DNA of 64,000 nt, from positions 1-64,000 of the forward strand of contig JBAKBP010012994.1 of assembly GCA_037953745.1 (NCBI GenBank), read 5' to 3'. This stretch comes from Lithodes maja. Its lineage: Eukaryota; Arthropoda; Malacostraca; Decapoda; Lithodidae. Below, one piece after another: positions 1 through 10,484 of this stretch; within the stretch, counting starts at the first letter, position 1; each line of letters opens with the position of its first letter. The notes beneath the pieces are model-generated. The model searched no databases. It saw nothing but the letters and a program-made list of their open reading frames with translations, and was not told the DNA's origin. The position numbers were made by a program, and so were the translations under genes.

Positions 1-308
1 ATAACGTTTCGGGGAAGCCCATTCCACAAGTTGACAACTCGATTGAAGAAGAAATTCTTAGATTCGTGTGAGTTAAAAGATTTACCAATAATTTTGCAAC
101 CGTTTCCCCCGCGTGTAATTAGATTGGTCGATAGTGAAGTACTTACTACAGTTCATATTGTCGATGCCTTTGATGATTTTGAACACTTGAATTAAGTCAC
201 CTCTTAATCTGCGCTGGGTTAAAGGAAATAGATTTAATTCTCTAAGACGCTCTTCGTATGGTTTGTTCTTTAGGCTAGGTATCATTTTGGTAACTCTACG
301 TTGAACTC
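1..308 (-). pseudogene. CR1-like LINE copy A, C-terminal end of ORF2 (continues left of window)
   Basis: The minus strand encodes the conserved tail that follows the RT domain in CR1-like LINEs: a KNFFFNRVVNLWNGLPR-like block and, upstream, RRVTKMIPSLKN and YEERLRELNLFPL. It matches the same region of copy B (about 13560-13870) closely. It is the distal part of the LINE whose RT resumes at 8640, the two halves being separated by LTR element E0. The 3' end of the LINE lies outside the window. Clade assignment rests on motif style and on the ORF1 esterase found at 11650-12240. Confidence 0.85.
305..308. repeat. Target-site duplication of E0, left copy (ACTC)
   Basis: ACTC at 305-308 directly precedes the LTR terminus TGTTACG and is repeated at 8636-8639 after GCGTCACA. 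The empty site is visible in CR1 copy B near 13870-13890, where GTTGAACTCGTTCTAG is uninterrupted with a single ACTC. This is direct evidence for integrase-type insertion of E0. Confidence 0.93.
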
Positions 309-2156
309 TGTTACGACCGGGCACTCGGGTACACTAGGGCTCTTACACAGGACTCGAGTATGGCTCGCTGCCACAACGGAAACACACGATCCCAACCCCA
401 GAGTACTGCCAGCCGAACAAAAAACGCCACTACACTCCAGAGTTCTATCTGCTATAACGGGGTATACAAGAACTCGGTACTAGCGTTTCACACAACAGAC
501 TAATAACTAGACGGGAGTTATCTAGTCTGGTCAACAATCAAACAAAGAAGAAAGTACTACAACACTAAAGAATAGTGTTGGCCGAAGCCGAAGTAATCCA
601 CCCTTGACTAAGAACTTAAGAAGTCCTCCACCCTCTACTTCGGATCGGCACTATTACGTTACGGTTAAACAATAGTCCTCGAGCATCAAGCAAGGAATCT
701 TCTGATAAAGTTAGATGCTTCTCGAATACTCGTAAGAAGTAAGTATCGGATTTTGAACAGCAATTCAATAAGTAACACACTGGCAATTAAAGGCTTTAAG
801 TTGACATAAGAAGAATTATAAGAATAGACAATAGTAAATAGCAAACATTAAGAGAAGTACTCCGACAATGCACTGACAATAGCCTACTAGGATTGTGCTC
901 GTGGGCCACTAATCTCTAAAGTAGCTAAGCGTGCCACACATGAAATCAATAGTGCATAAACAATAACATACATAAGGAGAAGCTTCAATACTATGCTGTA
1001 TCTGCTGGTCGAGCAAAGTCTAGCTGGGATATCTAAGGTTAGGAAACAATGGCTGAGCAAGCGGCTCGTAGCCTAGCGAGGTCCTTAAGACTGTGCGGCC
1101 AAATTACGTTAATTGACGGGATGCTCTCTTGAGAGATCCAGATCACTAGTATCTGGTTCTCTCCTGGCGATCCTCTCAAAGTCAAGCAAACGAGATAGCA
1201 CAGTGTTGGGTGGCAGAGGCAAAAGCCCTCACTCGCAACACAGTGCTAAACTCTCAAGGTACACAGTCAGAAAGACCACCTAGGCTTCCCACGTCTCCGT
1301 TGCAATTGTACCGGTTCAACCAAAACCTAGTACTCATAGGAAATCACAACTCCCGAAACCTTATCCCAGTCTAGCATTACCTAAACCAGCAGAAAACAGG
1401 AACATGGATAATCGTACACAGGGAAATGCATATACGAGTGCAACAAACATCAATCAATCCTATTCTAGTTATCCCTTCCAAATAGGCTATCTAACAGGCA
1501 TATATCTCGTGAGAACTCAAGCGATAATACTTTGGCTGACTAAATCTTGCACCAAAGGGGTCATTGAGGTTATAAAGGGACGAGAAGAGAAGAAGATAGG
1601 CTGTTCAGAGAGTAGAGACAGTTCACATCAGTCGGAAGAATATGGATAGTTGCAAGGGATATGAGAAGTCGCTCTGCCTGATGAGTTCTGAAGAATTGTG
1701 GCGAGGACCTCTCCTTTTTATACTCGGCCCTCTAGCGGCATATCGCAAACTACTAAGGACCGCCCACTGACAATCATTACATAATATTCTCTCTCAATCT
1801 GGATCGACAAAGGATTTCCCACGCGCTGAGGAGGGAGGAGGGAGGAGGGAATTAGGCCTACCTGCCTCGTGGCTCACTCACTGGCCGCTGTTACACAAAA
1901 ACTCTCTCTCTCTCTCCTCTCATCATTACATATAAGTCCCACACACAATACTTATAACTAATGATATAAAATAGAACTCGTTGACTTAGAAGGAAACAAA
2001 ATACATATTTATAATACTTATAGTACAACGGCTCACATAACTGAGTTAGGAAACTCTACACAGACTACAGCCAAAGTTCCTGCCCTGACGATCCTAGCGA
2101 GAGTGGGGCCTGACTGAGCGTTCTGTACAGCATGCTCATACTCGGCATGCGTCACA
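309..2156 (-). repeat. 3' LTR of E0
   Basis: Near-identical to 6789-8635. It holds no gene. On the minus strand a TATAAAAAG box (around 1714-1722 on plus) lies in U3, and the leader hairpin is at 1131-1163 (stem blocks GAGAGA and CCAGAT, 7-nt loop). CT-rich runs near 1900-1920 and a GGGAGGA repeat near 1828-1848 lie in U3. Short ORFs here are not genes. Confidence 0.93.
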
Positions 2157-2646
2157 CCTCCCCCAAGATTTTACTTGCTCAACCCTGAGCTAAAATCTGA
2201 CACACAGAACCTCATCAAACCCCTCACACCCAGCGACCGCATGGCACTAAAAACAACGCTGAGTTTATCACTAAAACACATCTTATAAAAAAAAAATTCA
2301 CATTTCATAACTCCTCCCAACAATAGCAAAAGACATAATATCATGCTCCCAGAGCGAGCTTACAGCAGCTCAGCCGTTTGATAGTTCGTGGACTACTCAA
2401 ACTCTATAGGCTATGACAAACTTATACAATTATCTATATCAAAAGAAAGAGTTTTTTTTTTTTTATGATTTTTATATTTTAATATGTTTTTTCCGGCTGC
2501 ACTATAAGGGCAGCCTATTTTTTCTTCTATACCAAACGCTCAACTCCTGCTTTACGACCCAATACGCTGGGCTACAACCGCGAGCCAACAAGCACCAAGC
2601 GCAAAATACTACTCAAACTAAAGCAGGAGGCTACCCGTGTGTCAAT
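2157..2646 (-). other. E0 3' untranslated region with polypurine tract
   Basis: Between the end of the RNase H remnant and the 3' LTR there is no coding potential. The sense-strand purine tract CTTGGGGGAGG (2157-2167 on plus) abuts the LTR and is the expected plus-strand primer. The stretch about 2520-2646 is nearly identical in E2, E3, E4, E5 and E6 but absent from E1. There is no room for an envelope gene. Confidence 0.8.
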
Positions 2647-3135
2647 CTACCCAGGATCATATACCCTTGAACGACCATCTGCAACCTCGTTGTCACAACC
2701 GGCAATATGGCGTATGTCCAGGTTATATACCAATAACCTTAGTGACCACCTGGTCAGCCTCATATTCCGATTGTGAAACTGGTCCAAGATCTTGAGAGGG
2801 TGATGATCTGGGTAAACTACAACGACCGGACCATAGGCTGGAACATAGACCTCGAAATGCCCCAGCGCAAGCACAACCGCCAGCAGCTCCTCCTTGACAA
2901 CAGAGCAGCTCCCCTGGGCCGAATTGTACTTCTCCGAGCATAAACTAACAGGATGCTCCGGCCCATCATCGTCCTTTTCACTTTCATTCATCAGGTTCTG
3001 ACACGTTGCTGGTGCATTCTTAAGTCCGTCAGGCATAACATTGCACTGGTAGGTACTTCCGTCCACAACAAAACCACACACCTCTCCAGCACGCTCGTAC
3101 AAAGGCACCTGCCAGCAAACTTTCACTAAATCCAC
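2647..3135 (-). pseudogene. E0 RT fragment fused to RNase H tail
   Basis: It begins inside RT (a DLVKVCWQVPL-like block and a GLKNAPAT-like block), then jumps from NLMNES straight to HPVSLCSEKYNSAQ. The YLDD active site, connection and first RNase H aspartate are missing. It ends with RNase H C-terminal blocks (DHHPLK, FHNRNMRLTRWSL, DIRHIAGCDN). Compared with E2 it is out of frame with the upstream ORF because GAGGG has become GAGG near 3130, a homopolymer change. No RT or RNase H activity is expected. The RNase H wording matches family 2 (E5) rather than E4. Confidence 0.85.
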
Positions 3136-6100
3136 CTCGTGATAGGCAATGCAGCCCCGAGGCGGTCTATGGTGTCAACTCTTGATAAGGTATAGGCGTC
3201 TGTCAGGGATAATGCATACACACTCTCACAATCAACACACTCACTGATCTTGCCACTTAACATCGGTTGCAAAGTTACAGGCAACGACCACTCACGACAT
3301 TCCTTATCCCTCAGACCCTTCGTCCACACGTAATCCAGCTCTGTTTGCACCACAGGCTGTCGAGCAGGATTTATACGGTAGGGAATTAAACTGAGCCTTG
3401 CACGATCTCCAGCCTGCATGTCGGATTCTACCCCGTACATCAGGTCTGAAGAAGCAACAAACATGCGAAAGTACTGCCATAGCCTAATAAACAACTGCCT
3501 TGCACTGTCTCCACGAACAACATGCCTAGTGCCCTCCCACAACCCAGCCGAGACCGCAGCTTCTAACCTGTAGTCTCCCTCCTTCTCCACCTTCGTCCCT
3601 AGAACAGCCAGGTCATGAGAGGGACAATCAGTACCACCTGTGCAGTCACTCCCATAGTTCATTATAGCTAAGGCTTCCCCGCCGATACCGTACATGCGCA
3701 CCCCCGCATTCCTTGTGACGACATCTGCCTGCTCAGCATCACCGCTTTTAGAGACATGGCCAGATACAGTCGGTCTATGGTAGGGCTGTTGCATTAGACT
3801 AGAGCAGCATTGGGAGGCTATGCGACGACCGGGCACTGCGATACCACAGCCGACCTTACCAATCTGCTCAATGTCCTCCTTTTGACCACCACCCTTGGCA
3901 GCCATGGGTCGACCCTGACCTGGCAACCATGCCAAAGCCTCGTCGCCCACCTTAAACCACCGAAACAACGAGGCTAACGGTCTTTCAACAGTCACGTGAC
4001 CTGCCCGTGGAACATCTTGCACCGCCCGAGTTGTGAGACTCAGGGGCTCGGCACGACCAGTGGGGTATGAACCGAGCTGGTGCTGGAGTGCTGCACACTG
4101 CTGCTCAGGCAGGTGCTCTAGCGCTTCCACAGCCACCAGACTCGTGTCCCCCGCCCACTGCTTCGCCGAGACATGACAATCCCTACTCTCCTCCACCTGT
4201 GCCCTACTGCCCCCCTCTCCTTCTCCACCTTGGCCGCGGCAGACCAACGCAGGGACAGTAGGCTGCTCAGGTGGTTGCCTCACAAACTCCTCCAACAGGT
4301 TCACATGACATGCTTCCTCGTCCTCGTGTTTGATCTCGACAGCACCATTACCACACTTCTGAACTTCCGGATCCTCCAACTGAGCAACCCTTTTTTCTCT
4401 CCGTGTGTAACGTTGCTGCCTCGGAGTCTCTTCCGGCCCTACCTCCTCACTAGCTGTGACAGGTCCTGGGGCCTCTCCAGACTCTAACATAGGTGCCAAT
4501 ACTGAATCACCCAGGAGAGCCGCCGAGTCAAAACTCTTAAAACCAACTCCAGCTTTAGCCTCCTCCTGTTGATCGTTCCTCTGCTGGTCTGAAGACGGAG
4601 GACTAGGCTGTGACACTTTAGCTGCCCGAGCACGGGTGACAACACACGCCATGGGTTGTGTCTGGCACCGCTCGACACACTCTTGCTCTTCCCTACTCAC
4701 GTCGGCCGGCCTCTCGGCAACGACTAAGGGTAGAACCTCAGAAGCGGGCATTGCAAAGTCGTTGCCGAGAAGAAGGTCGACGCCCTCCACTGGCAGTTTC
4801 TCCACAATCCCTACATCCAATTCACGTGCCACACCATCCACCTCCAACTCCAACCGCACCAGCGGGTATGACCGAGTTGCATTAATACCCTGCACCACTA
4901 CCACCCGAGCCGCATTTATAGGGTAGCCAGTCAAGTTATTCATCAAAGTCTGGGAAGCACCTGTATCACGCAAGACCTCTACTCCATGCTTGCGCCCCGC
5001 CCACATCACGCAACCCCGTCCTCTATGGTCGCAAAAAACATCCTGAGCAGGGTTCGAGCCTCTCAGGTGTTTCTGCATTGGCTGTGCCTCAGCCTCTGAC
5101 GAACTGCCCCGGGCAAACTCAGAAGACTTCGGAGACACACCAATGTTGCAGGCCAAAGACACAGCTGCTGTAGGTGGTTTGCTAGGACAGACTCTTGCAA
5201 AGTGCCCCTTTTCATGACAATGATAACACTCCAACTCCCCTCTGGGCTTCCCTTGGTACTGGGAAGGGCCCGGCCCCTTCTTAAATGGGACGGTGCTAGT
5301 CTTGTGGTCAGTCTTGGTATCATAACTCTTGTACTTGTTTGCATAAGATATATTACTAACTCGGGGGGGTGGGGCGTCACGCCCCTTGTTACCTGCCTCA
5401 CTACGCTGGGCAGACCCGCACCCACGAATTAATGATAGCCGGAGGTCAGCCATCTCAGCTGCCTCCTGTAGAGTTTTTGGATTCTTTTCTTTAATAGTTA
5501 AAGTCATTTCTGCACCTGTACACTTATAAAACTGCTCGAGCAGAAACAGCTCAGTCAACTGTTCGGCCGTCTCAGCTTTCTCAGAACGTGTCCAGTTTGT
5601 AAGTGCATCTTTTAAGTCCCGGGCATGTTCAAGAAAGGTCGCCTCCCTAGTCTTTGTAACACCCCGAAACTTCAATCGATATGTTTCTGGTTGCAACTCG
5701 TATGCCCGTAGGACAGCTCTCTTCAATTCTGGGTAGTCAATGCAAGACTCTAAAGGCAGTGCATCATAAGCCTTCAGACCCTTACCCGTAAGTCTTGAGG
5801 AGACCAGAGCTGCCCACTTCTCTTCAGGCCAATTATGCTCCCTACACTTCTTCTCAAAACGATTACAAAATTCTGTGACTTCAGTTTCACTAAATGCCGG
5901 CACCAATTTGACTAAGTGGGACAAGGACTGCTCTCTTACTTGGCCCTCACGGCCCATCCGAATCCCTGTCGACTCTGCACGAGTCTTATCTAAATCTATT
6001 TGAGCACAATATTTCTCTGAGTCGTATCTAAGCTCAGCCTCGTGTCTCCTGGTCTCAGCCTCAATCTCCTTCTCATGCCTCCTAGACTCAATCTTAGCCA

Positions 6101-6575
6101 TCTCAAGTTTAAATATCATATCTGGAGACAGGCAGGAAGAGGGAGCTGCCACTACTGAAGGAGGGGGGGCAAGAACTGGGGAACCACCATACGCACCGCC
6201 CGAGGGCACTCCAATCTTCCAATTCTCATCCCTCTGTGGGAGAGTGCTAACCTCCGGCAACTGAGTGGACGGCACTGTGGGAGTCGAGTGAGAGGGGATC
6301 TGGGGAGGAACCCCCCCAAACGCCCTCTCCTCCGAAACCCCATGTCGCCCACGCAACACCCAGGAAATCAGCTCCCCCTTGGACATCCCTCCCACATTGG
6401 ATAGACCCAAAACCTTGGCTATCAGGTGCAAGCCATAAATATCCACCCCAGTCAGCCTCCCCTCCGTCACATGGTACTGCTTACTCACAAAAAGTCTAGC
6501 ATCCTCCTCACTAGTTACTAACGTCACCTCCTCAAATGGCATCTCTCGCTCCTCGTCAATACTAGGGCACGACAT
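3126..6575 (-). CDS. E0 Gag-protease polyprotein with degenerate, insert-bearing pol
   Basis: I chose the ATG at 6575, which gives MSCPSIDEERE and is also present in E2. Seen in order: an acidic N-terminus; a Pro-rich linker; a charged coiled-coil with RRHEKE/RRHEAE repeats; a capsid-like region (FNRFEKK-type block); one CCHC knuckle CYHCHEKGHFARVC; and a retropepsin with DTGA. After protease the ORF lacks integrase zinc and DDE motifs. It keeps only an integrase C-terminal scrap (CHVNLLEEFVRQPP), then a roughly 195-residue segment I do not recognise (FKVGDEALAWLPGQ onward), then RT-like remnants (IPYRINPARQP, LPVTLQPML). About 32 residues after protease that E2 and E3 keep are missing. It likely makes particles but no RT or integrase. 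Confidence 0.85.
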   Translation of the reverse strand: MSCPSIDEEREMPFEEVTLVTSEEDARLFVSKQYHVTEGRLTGVDIYGLHLIAKVLGLSNVGGMSKGELISWVLRGRHGVSEERAFGGVPPQIPSHSTPTVPSTQLPEVSTLPQRDENWKIGVPSGGAYGGSPVLAPPPSVVAAPSSCLSPDMIFKLEMAKIESRRHEKEIEAETRRHEAELRYDSEKYCAQIDLDKTRAESTGIRMGREGQVREQSLSHLVKLVPAFSETEVTEFCNRFEKKCREHNWPEEKWAALVSSRLTGKGLKAYDALPLESCIDYPELKRAVLRAYELQPETYRLKFRGVTKTREATFLEHARDLKDALTNWTRSEKAETAEQLTELFLLEQFYKCTGAEMTLTIKEKNPKTLQEAAEMADLRLSLIRGCGSAQRSEAGNKGRDAPPPRVSNISYANKYKSYDTKTDHKTSTVPFKKGPGPSQYQGKPRGELECYHCHEKGHFARVCPSKPPTAAVSLACNIGVSPKSSEFARGSSSEAEAQPMQKHLRGSNPAQDVFCDHRGRGCVMWAGRKHGVEVLRDTGASQTLMNNLTGYPINAARVVVVQGINATRSYPLVRLELEVDGVARELDVGIVEKLPVEGVDLLLGNDFAMPASEVLPLVVAERPADVSREEQECVERCQTQPMACVVTRARAAKVSQPSPPSSDQQRNDQQEEAKAGVGFKSFDSAALLGDSVLAPMLESGEAPGPVTASEEVGPEETPRQQRYTRREKRVAQLEDPEVQKCGNGAVEIKHEDEEACHVNLLEEFVRQPPEQPTVPALVCRGQGGEGEGGSRAQVEESRDCHVSAKQWAGDTSLVAVEALEHLPEQQCAALQHQLGSYPTGRAEPLSLTTRAVQDVPRAGHVTVERPLASLFRWFKVGDEALAWLPGQGRPMAAKGGGQKEDIEQIGKVGCGIAVPGRRIASQCCSSLMQQPYHRPTVSGHVSKSGDAEQADVVTRNAGVRMYGIGGEALAIMNYGSDCTGGTDCPSHDLAVLGTKVEKEGDYRLEAAVSAGLWEGTRHVVRGDSARQLFIRLWQYFRMFVASSDLMYGVESDMQAGDRARLSLIPYRINPARQPVVQTELDYVWTKGLRDKECREWSLPVTLQPMLSGKISECVDCESVYALSLTDAYTLSRVDTIDRLGAALPITRWI

Positions 6576-6768
6576 ACTGAAGTTCACAAAAAATTCTCGA
6601 GACAAAAGTGTTAAACTCCCTTATGTAAGCACTAATTACTAAATTAACTGGAGTCTCTTAAATGCTCTCCTAATTGCCTTACAAAAAAAAATATTCTTCA
6701 ATATGTACGCTAAAGTACGAACAAACAAATGTTGTACAACTCTGCAAAAAATTATACTGTTCACAAAA

Positions 6769-6786
6769 TCCTAAGCAAGGTCGCCA
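6769..6786 (-). other. E0 primer-binding site
   Basis: The sense strand two bases inside the 5' LTR reads TGGCGACCTTGCTTAGGA. It starts with TGG as expected for pairing to a tRNA CCA end, and the first eight bases are identical in all copies of both LTR families here. I did not identify the tRNA. The remaining leader (6576-6768) shows no ORF. Confidence 0.75.
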
Positions 6787-6788
6787 TT

Positions 6789-8635
6789 TGTTACGACCGG
6801 GCACTCGGGTACACTAGGGCTCTTACACAGGACTCGAGTATGGCTCGCTGCCACAACGGAAACACACGATCCCAACCCCAGAGTACTGCCAGCCGAACAA
6901 AAAACGCCACTACACTCCAGAGTTCTATCTGCTATAACGGGGTATACAAGAACTCGGTACTAGCGTTTCACACAACAGACTAATAACTAGACGGGAGTTA
7001 TCTAGTCTGGTCAACAATCAAACAAAGAAGAAAGTACTACAACACTAAAGAATAGTGTTGGCCGAAGCCGAAGTAATCCACCCTTGACTAAGAACTTAAG
7101 AAGTCCTCCACCCTCTACTTCGGATCGGCACTATTACGTTACGTTAAACAATAGTCCTCGAGCATCAAGCAAGGAATCTTCTGATAAAGTTAGATGCTTC
7201 TCGAATACTCGTAAGAAGTAAGTATCGGATTTTGAACAGCAATTCAATAAGTAACACACTGGCAATTAAAGGCTTTAAGTTGACATAAGAAGAATTATAA
7301 GAATAGACAATAGTAAATAGCAAACATTAAGAGAAGTACTCCGACAATGCACTGACAATAGCCTACTAGGATTGTGCTCGTGGGCCACTAATCTCTAAAG
7401 TAGCTAAGCGTGCCACACATGAAATCAATAGTGCATAAACAATAACATACATAAGGAGAAGCTTCAATACTATGCTGTATCTGCTGGTCGAGCAAAGTCT
7501 AGCTGGGATATCTAAGGTTAGGAAACAATGGCTGAGCAAGCGGCTCGTAGCCTAGCGAGGTCCTTAAGACTGTGCGGCCAAATTACGTTAATTGACGGGA
7601 TGCTCTCTTGAGAGATCCAGATCACTAGTATCTGGTTCTCTCCTGGCGATCCTCTCAAAGTCAAGCAAACGAGATAGCACAGTGTTGGGTGGCAGAGGCA
7701 AAAGCCCTCACTCGCAACACAGTGCTAAACTCTCAAGGTACACAGTCAGAAAGACCACCTAGGCTTCCCACGTCTCCGTTGCAATTGTACCGGTTCAACC
7801 AAAACCTAGTACTCATAGGAAATCACAACTCCCGAAACCTTATCCCAGTCTAGCATTACCTAAACCAGCAGAAAACAGGAACATGGATAATCGTACACAG
7901 GGAAATGCATATACGAGTGCAACAAACATCAATCAATCCTATTCTAGTTATCCCTTCCAAAATAGGCTATCTAACAGGCATATATCTCGTGAGAACTCAA
8001 GCGATAATACTTTGGCTGACTAAATCTGCACCAAAGGGGTCATTGAGGTTATAAAGGGACGAGAAGAGAAGAAGATAGGCTGTTCAGAGAGTAGAGACAG
8101 TTCACATCAGTCGGAAGAATATGGATAGTTGCAAGGGATATGAGAAGTCGCTCTGCCTGATGAGTTCTGAAGAATTGTGGCGAGGACCTCTCCTTTTTAT
8201 ACTCGGCCCTCTAGCGGCATATCGCAAACTACTAAGGACCGCCCACTGATAATCATTACATAATATTCTCTCTCAATCTGGGATCGACAAAGGATTTCCC
8301 ACGCGCTGAGGAGGGAGGAGGGAGGAGGGAATTAGGCCTACCTGCCTCGTGGCTCACTCACTGGCCGCTGTTACAAAAACTCTCTCTCTCTCTCCTCTCA
8401 TCATTACATATAAGTCCCACACACAATACTTATAACTAATGATATAAAATAGAACTCGTTGACTTAGAAGGAAACAAAATACATATTTATAATACTTATA
8501 GTACAACGGCTCACATAAACTGAGTTAGGAAACTCTACACAGACTACAGCCAAAGTTCCTGCCCTGACGATCCTAGCGAGAGTGGGGCCTGACTGAGCGT
8601 TCTGTACAGCATGCTCATACTCGGCATGCGTCACA
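6789..8635 (-). repeat. 5' LTR of E0 (promoter, leader hairpin)
   Basis: Sense-strand TGTGACGC to CGTAACA. U3 carries TATAAAAAG followed about 30 bases later by an initiator-like TCAG, the arrangement described at 41734-41767 for E4. Transcription would run leftward into the E0 ORF. The covarying hairpin is also present. No protein-coding gene lies here. Confidence 0.93.
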
Positions 8636-8639
8636 ACTC
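8636..8639. repeat. Target-site duplication of E0, right copy (ACTC)
   Basis: Second copy of the ACTC found at 305-308. CR1 copy A resumes immediately after it (CGTTCTAGCTTG). Confidence 0.93.
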
Positions 8640-10042
8640 GTTCTAGCTTGTTTATATCTTTTTGGTAATAAGGGCACCAGGATTGAACGCAGTATTCCAG
8701 AAGAGGGCGGACTAAGGAATTGTAAAGGGTTAGGATAACTTCTTTGGATTTATGCTCAAATGACCTGCCTATAAAGCCAATTATTTTGTTTGCCTTCTTA
8801 ACAACTTCTGAACATTGTTGACTCGGTTTTAGGTTACTCGATATTGTTACTCCCAGATCGGTTTCTCTGTTTACATTCTTAAGCTGAGTGCCATTCATCG
8901 AATAGTTTGCTTTCTCATTTAGGTATCCGATATGTAGTACTTTACATTTATCCGCATTGAAACTCATTTGCCAAATTTGGGCCCAACATGACAATTTATC
9001 TAGATTGTGTTGCATATCGTCAACTTGTTCTTTTGAGAGTACGCTATTTGCAATTTTTGTATCGTCAGCAAATTTTGAGATTGTACAGGTGAGGCCCTCA
9101 TCTATGTCGTTGATGTAAATTAGAAAGATAATTGGTCCTAGTACCGATCCCTGGGGTACCCCGCAACTTACATTGGTCCATTTAGATGCCTTACCGTTTA
9201 TGACTACTCTTTGCTTTCTGTCGCTGAGCCAATTTTCTATCCATTTCAACACACCGTCTTGTATTCCATGCGCTTTTAGTTTTAGCAGTAAACGTTTGTG
9301 GGGAACTTTGTCAAAGGCCTTTTGAAAATCAAGGTATATAATATCTACAGCTTTACTCTCATCGTAGAGGTTGAGGATATCGTGGAAGAAGTCTAAGAGG
9401 TTTGTTAAACAGGAACGTTTTTTACGAAAGCCGTGTTGAGTATCTTTAAGTATGTTATTTTCCTCTAAGTGATTTACGAATCTGTCTCGTATGACCGTTT
9501 CTAGCATTTTACATACAACTGAGGTTAAGCTAACTGGACGATAGTTACTGGGTAGGGATTTGCTGCCTTTTTTGAATATCGGTGTTACGTTGGCTAGCTT
9601 CCACTGATCAGGCATAGTTCCAGACTGCAAGGATTTATTGAATAGTAATGTCAGTGGTTTGGAGAGCTCATCCTTAGCTTCCTTCAGAACTCTAGGCGAG
9701 ATTGTATCAGGTCCAGGCGTTTTATTTACCTTGAGTTTATCTAAACAATTCAATACTTCTCTCTCTGTAACGGTGATATTGCTTAGAACATCTGAATTAT
9801 CAATCTGAATCGGCGATGGTGTAGGGATATCACTGAGGTCTTCTGTTGTAAAAACTGATGCAAAGAAGGTATTGAGGGCATTACTCATTTGTACTTCGTC
9901 TTTGGTGTATTCTCCATTTTCATCGACTAACGGTCCAACAGTTGAAGTAACTACTTTTTTCTTTCTGATATAACTATAGAATTATTTCGGGTTTGTTTTA
10001 CTTTGATTCGCAATATGTAACTCTAGGGTGTTTTTACTTTGC
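8640..10042 (-). pseudogene. CR1-like LINE copy A ORF2: reverse transcriptase part
   Basis: It encodes RT blocks NYRPVSLTS, TQHGFRKKRSC, YLDFQKAFDKVPH, GVPQGSVLGP and the active site FADDTK, followed by WQMSFNADKCKVLHIG, RETDLGVTI and YCVQSWCPYYQKDI. This is the usual non-LTR RT series. The frame connects to the endonuclease at 10485-11566 once the MITE and one TTAA are subtracted (1236 bases, an exact multiple of three). One nonsense codon is visible at 9982-9984 (TAA where copy B has GAA). The reading frame runs artificially into the E0 LTR at 8635. It was probably functional in the fairly recent past. Confidence 0.88.
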
Positions 10043-10046
10043 TTAA

Positions 10047-10484
10047 CCCGTCCAGCCCCGGCTAGTTTTGTAATGTTTGTTCACCAGAACCCGGCCGGTT
10101 TTCAAAAAATGGTTTTATTCCAGAAACAATAGCGAATGGGTTAGGAATGAAGGAAAAACCACGAAAAACCGCTCAAAAAGCTTAAATAATGGTCCTACAG
10201 AGCTCCCGAAAACGTATTTTACAAGAGTAAAAAATTGAAGGCAATTACCCCAAAAAACCAGGTTATTGCGCGCTCACGCGCACGCACGTGGACTTTGAGA
10301 GTTTTCAACCATCGGCACGGTTGCGTGGGATACGTACACAGTTCCCATACAAATCTGAGCCCTCTTGAGTGGCTACACCTGAGGATACGGTCGGTGCAAT
10401 TAGGGTGACGCGCCAGGCGCGTCTCTGGGGCTGTGCGTTACATACATCGCCGACGCGTCAGGCGCGTCGCTGGGGCTGTACGGG
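10047..10484. mobile_element. piggyBac-like MITE (438 bp) with TTAA duplication
   Basis: TTAA at 10043-10046 and 10485-10488 flanks a segment whose ends are inverted repeats: CCCGTCCAGCCCCGGC on the left and, inverted, CCCGTACAGCCCCAGC on the right. CR1 copy B keeps the empty site (TTGCTTAATTAACTT near 16858-16872). TTAA targets with CCC-starting ends are the hallmark of piggyBac transposons. No transposase is encoded, so it must depend on one elsewhere. The right end carries two about 30-bp subterminal copies (10408-10437 and 10453-10482). Confidence 0.88.

Larger units (their letters stand above)
309..8635 (-). mobile_element. E0: complete non-autonomous Gmr1-like Ty3/Gypsy LTR element (8.3 kb)
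   Basis: Two direct LTRs of about 1.85 kb (309-2156 and 6789-8635) flank a 4.6-kb internal region on the minus strand. Sense LTR termini are TGTGACGC and CGTAACA. A purine-rich tract touches the 3' LTR and a TGGCGACC primer-binding site lies next to the 5' LTR. A 4-bp ACTC target duplication flanks the whole. The internal region codes for Gag and protease but lacks the integrase core and RT active site. By eye the LTRs differ at only seven places, six of them 1-2 base indels, so the insertion is very young. It probably moved with enzymes supplied in trans by an E4-like relative. Confidence 0.93.

Noticed and set aside
1131..1163. Leader hairpin as a transcription terminator
   Set aside because: No U-tract follows and the genome is eukaryotic; the conserved shape fits an RNA element of the retrotransposon better.
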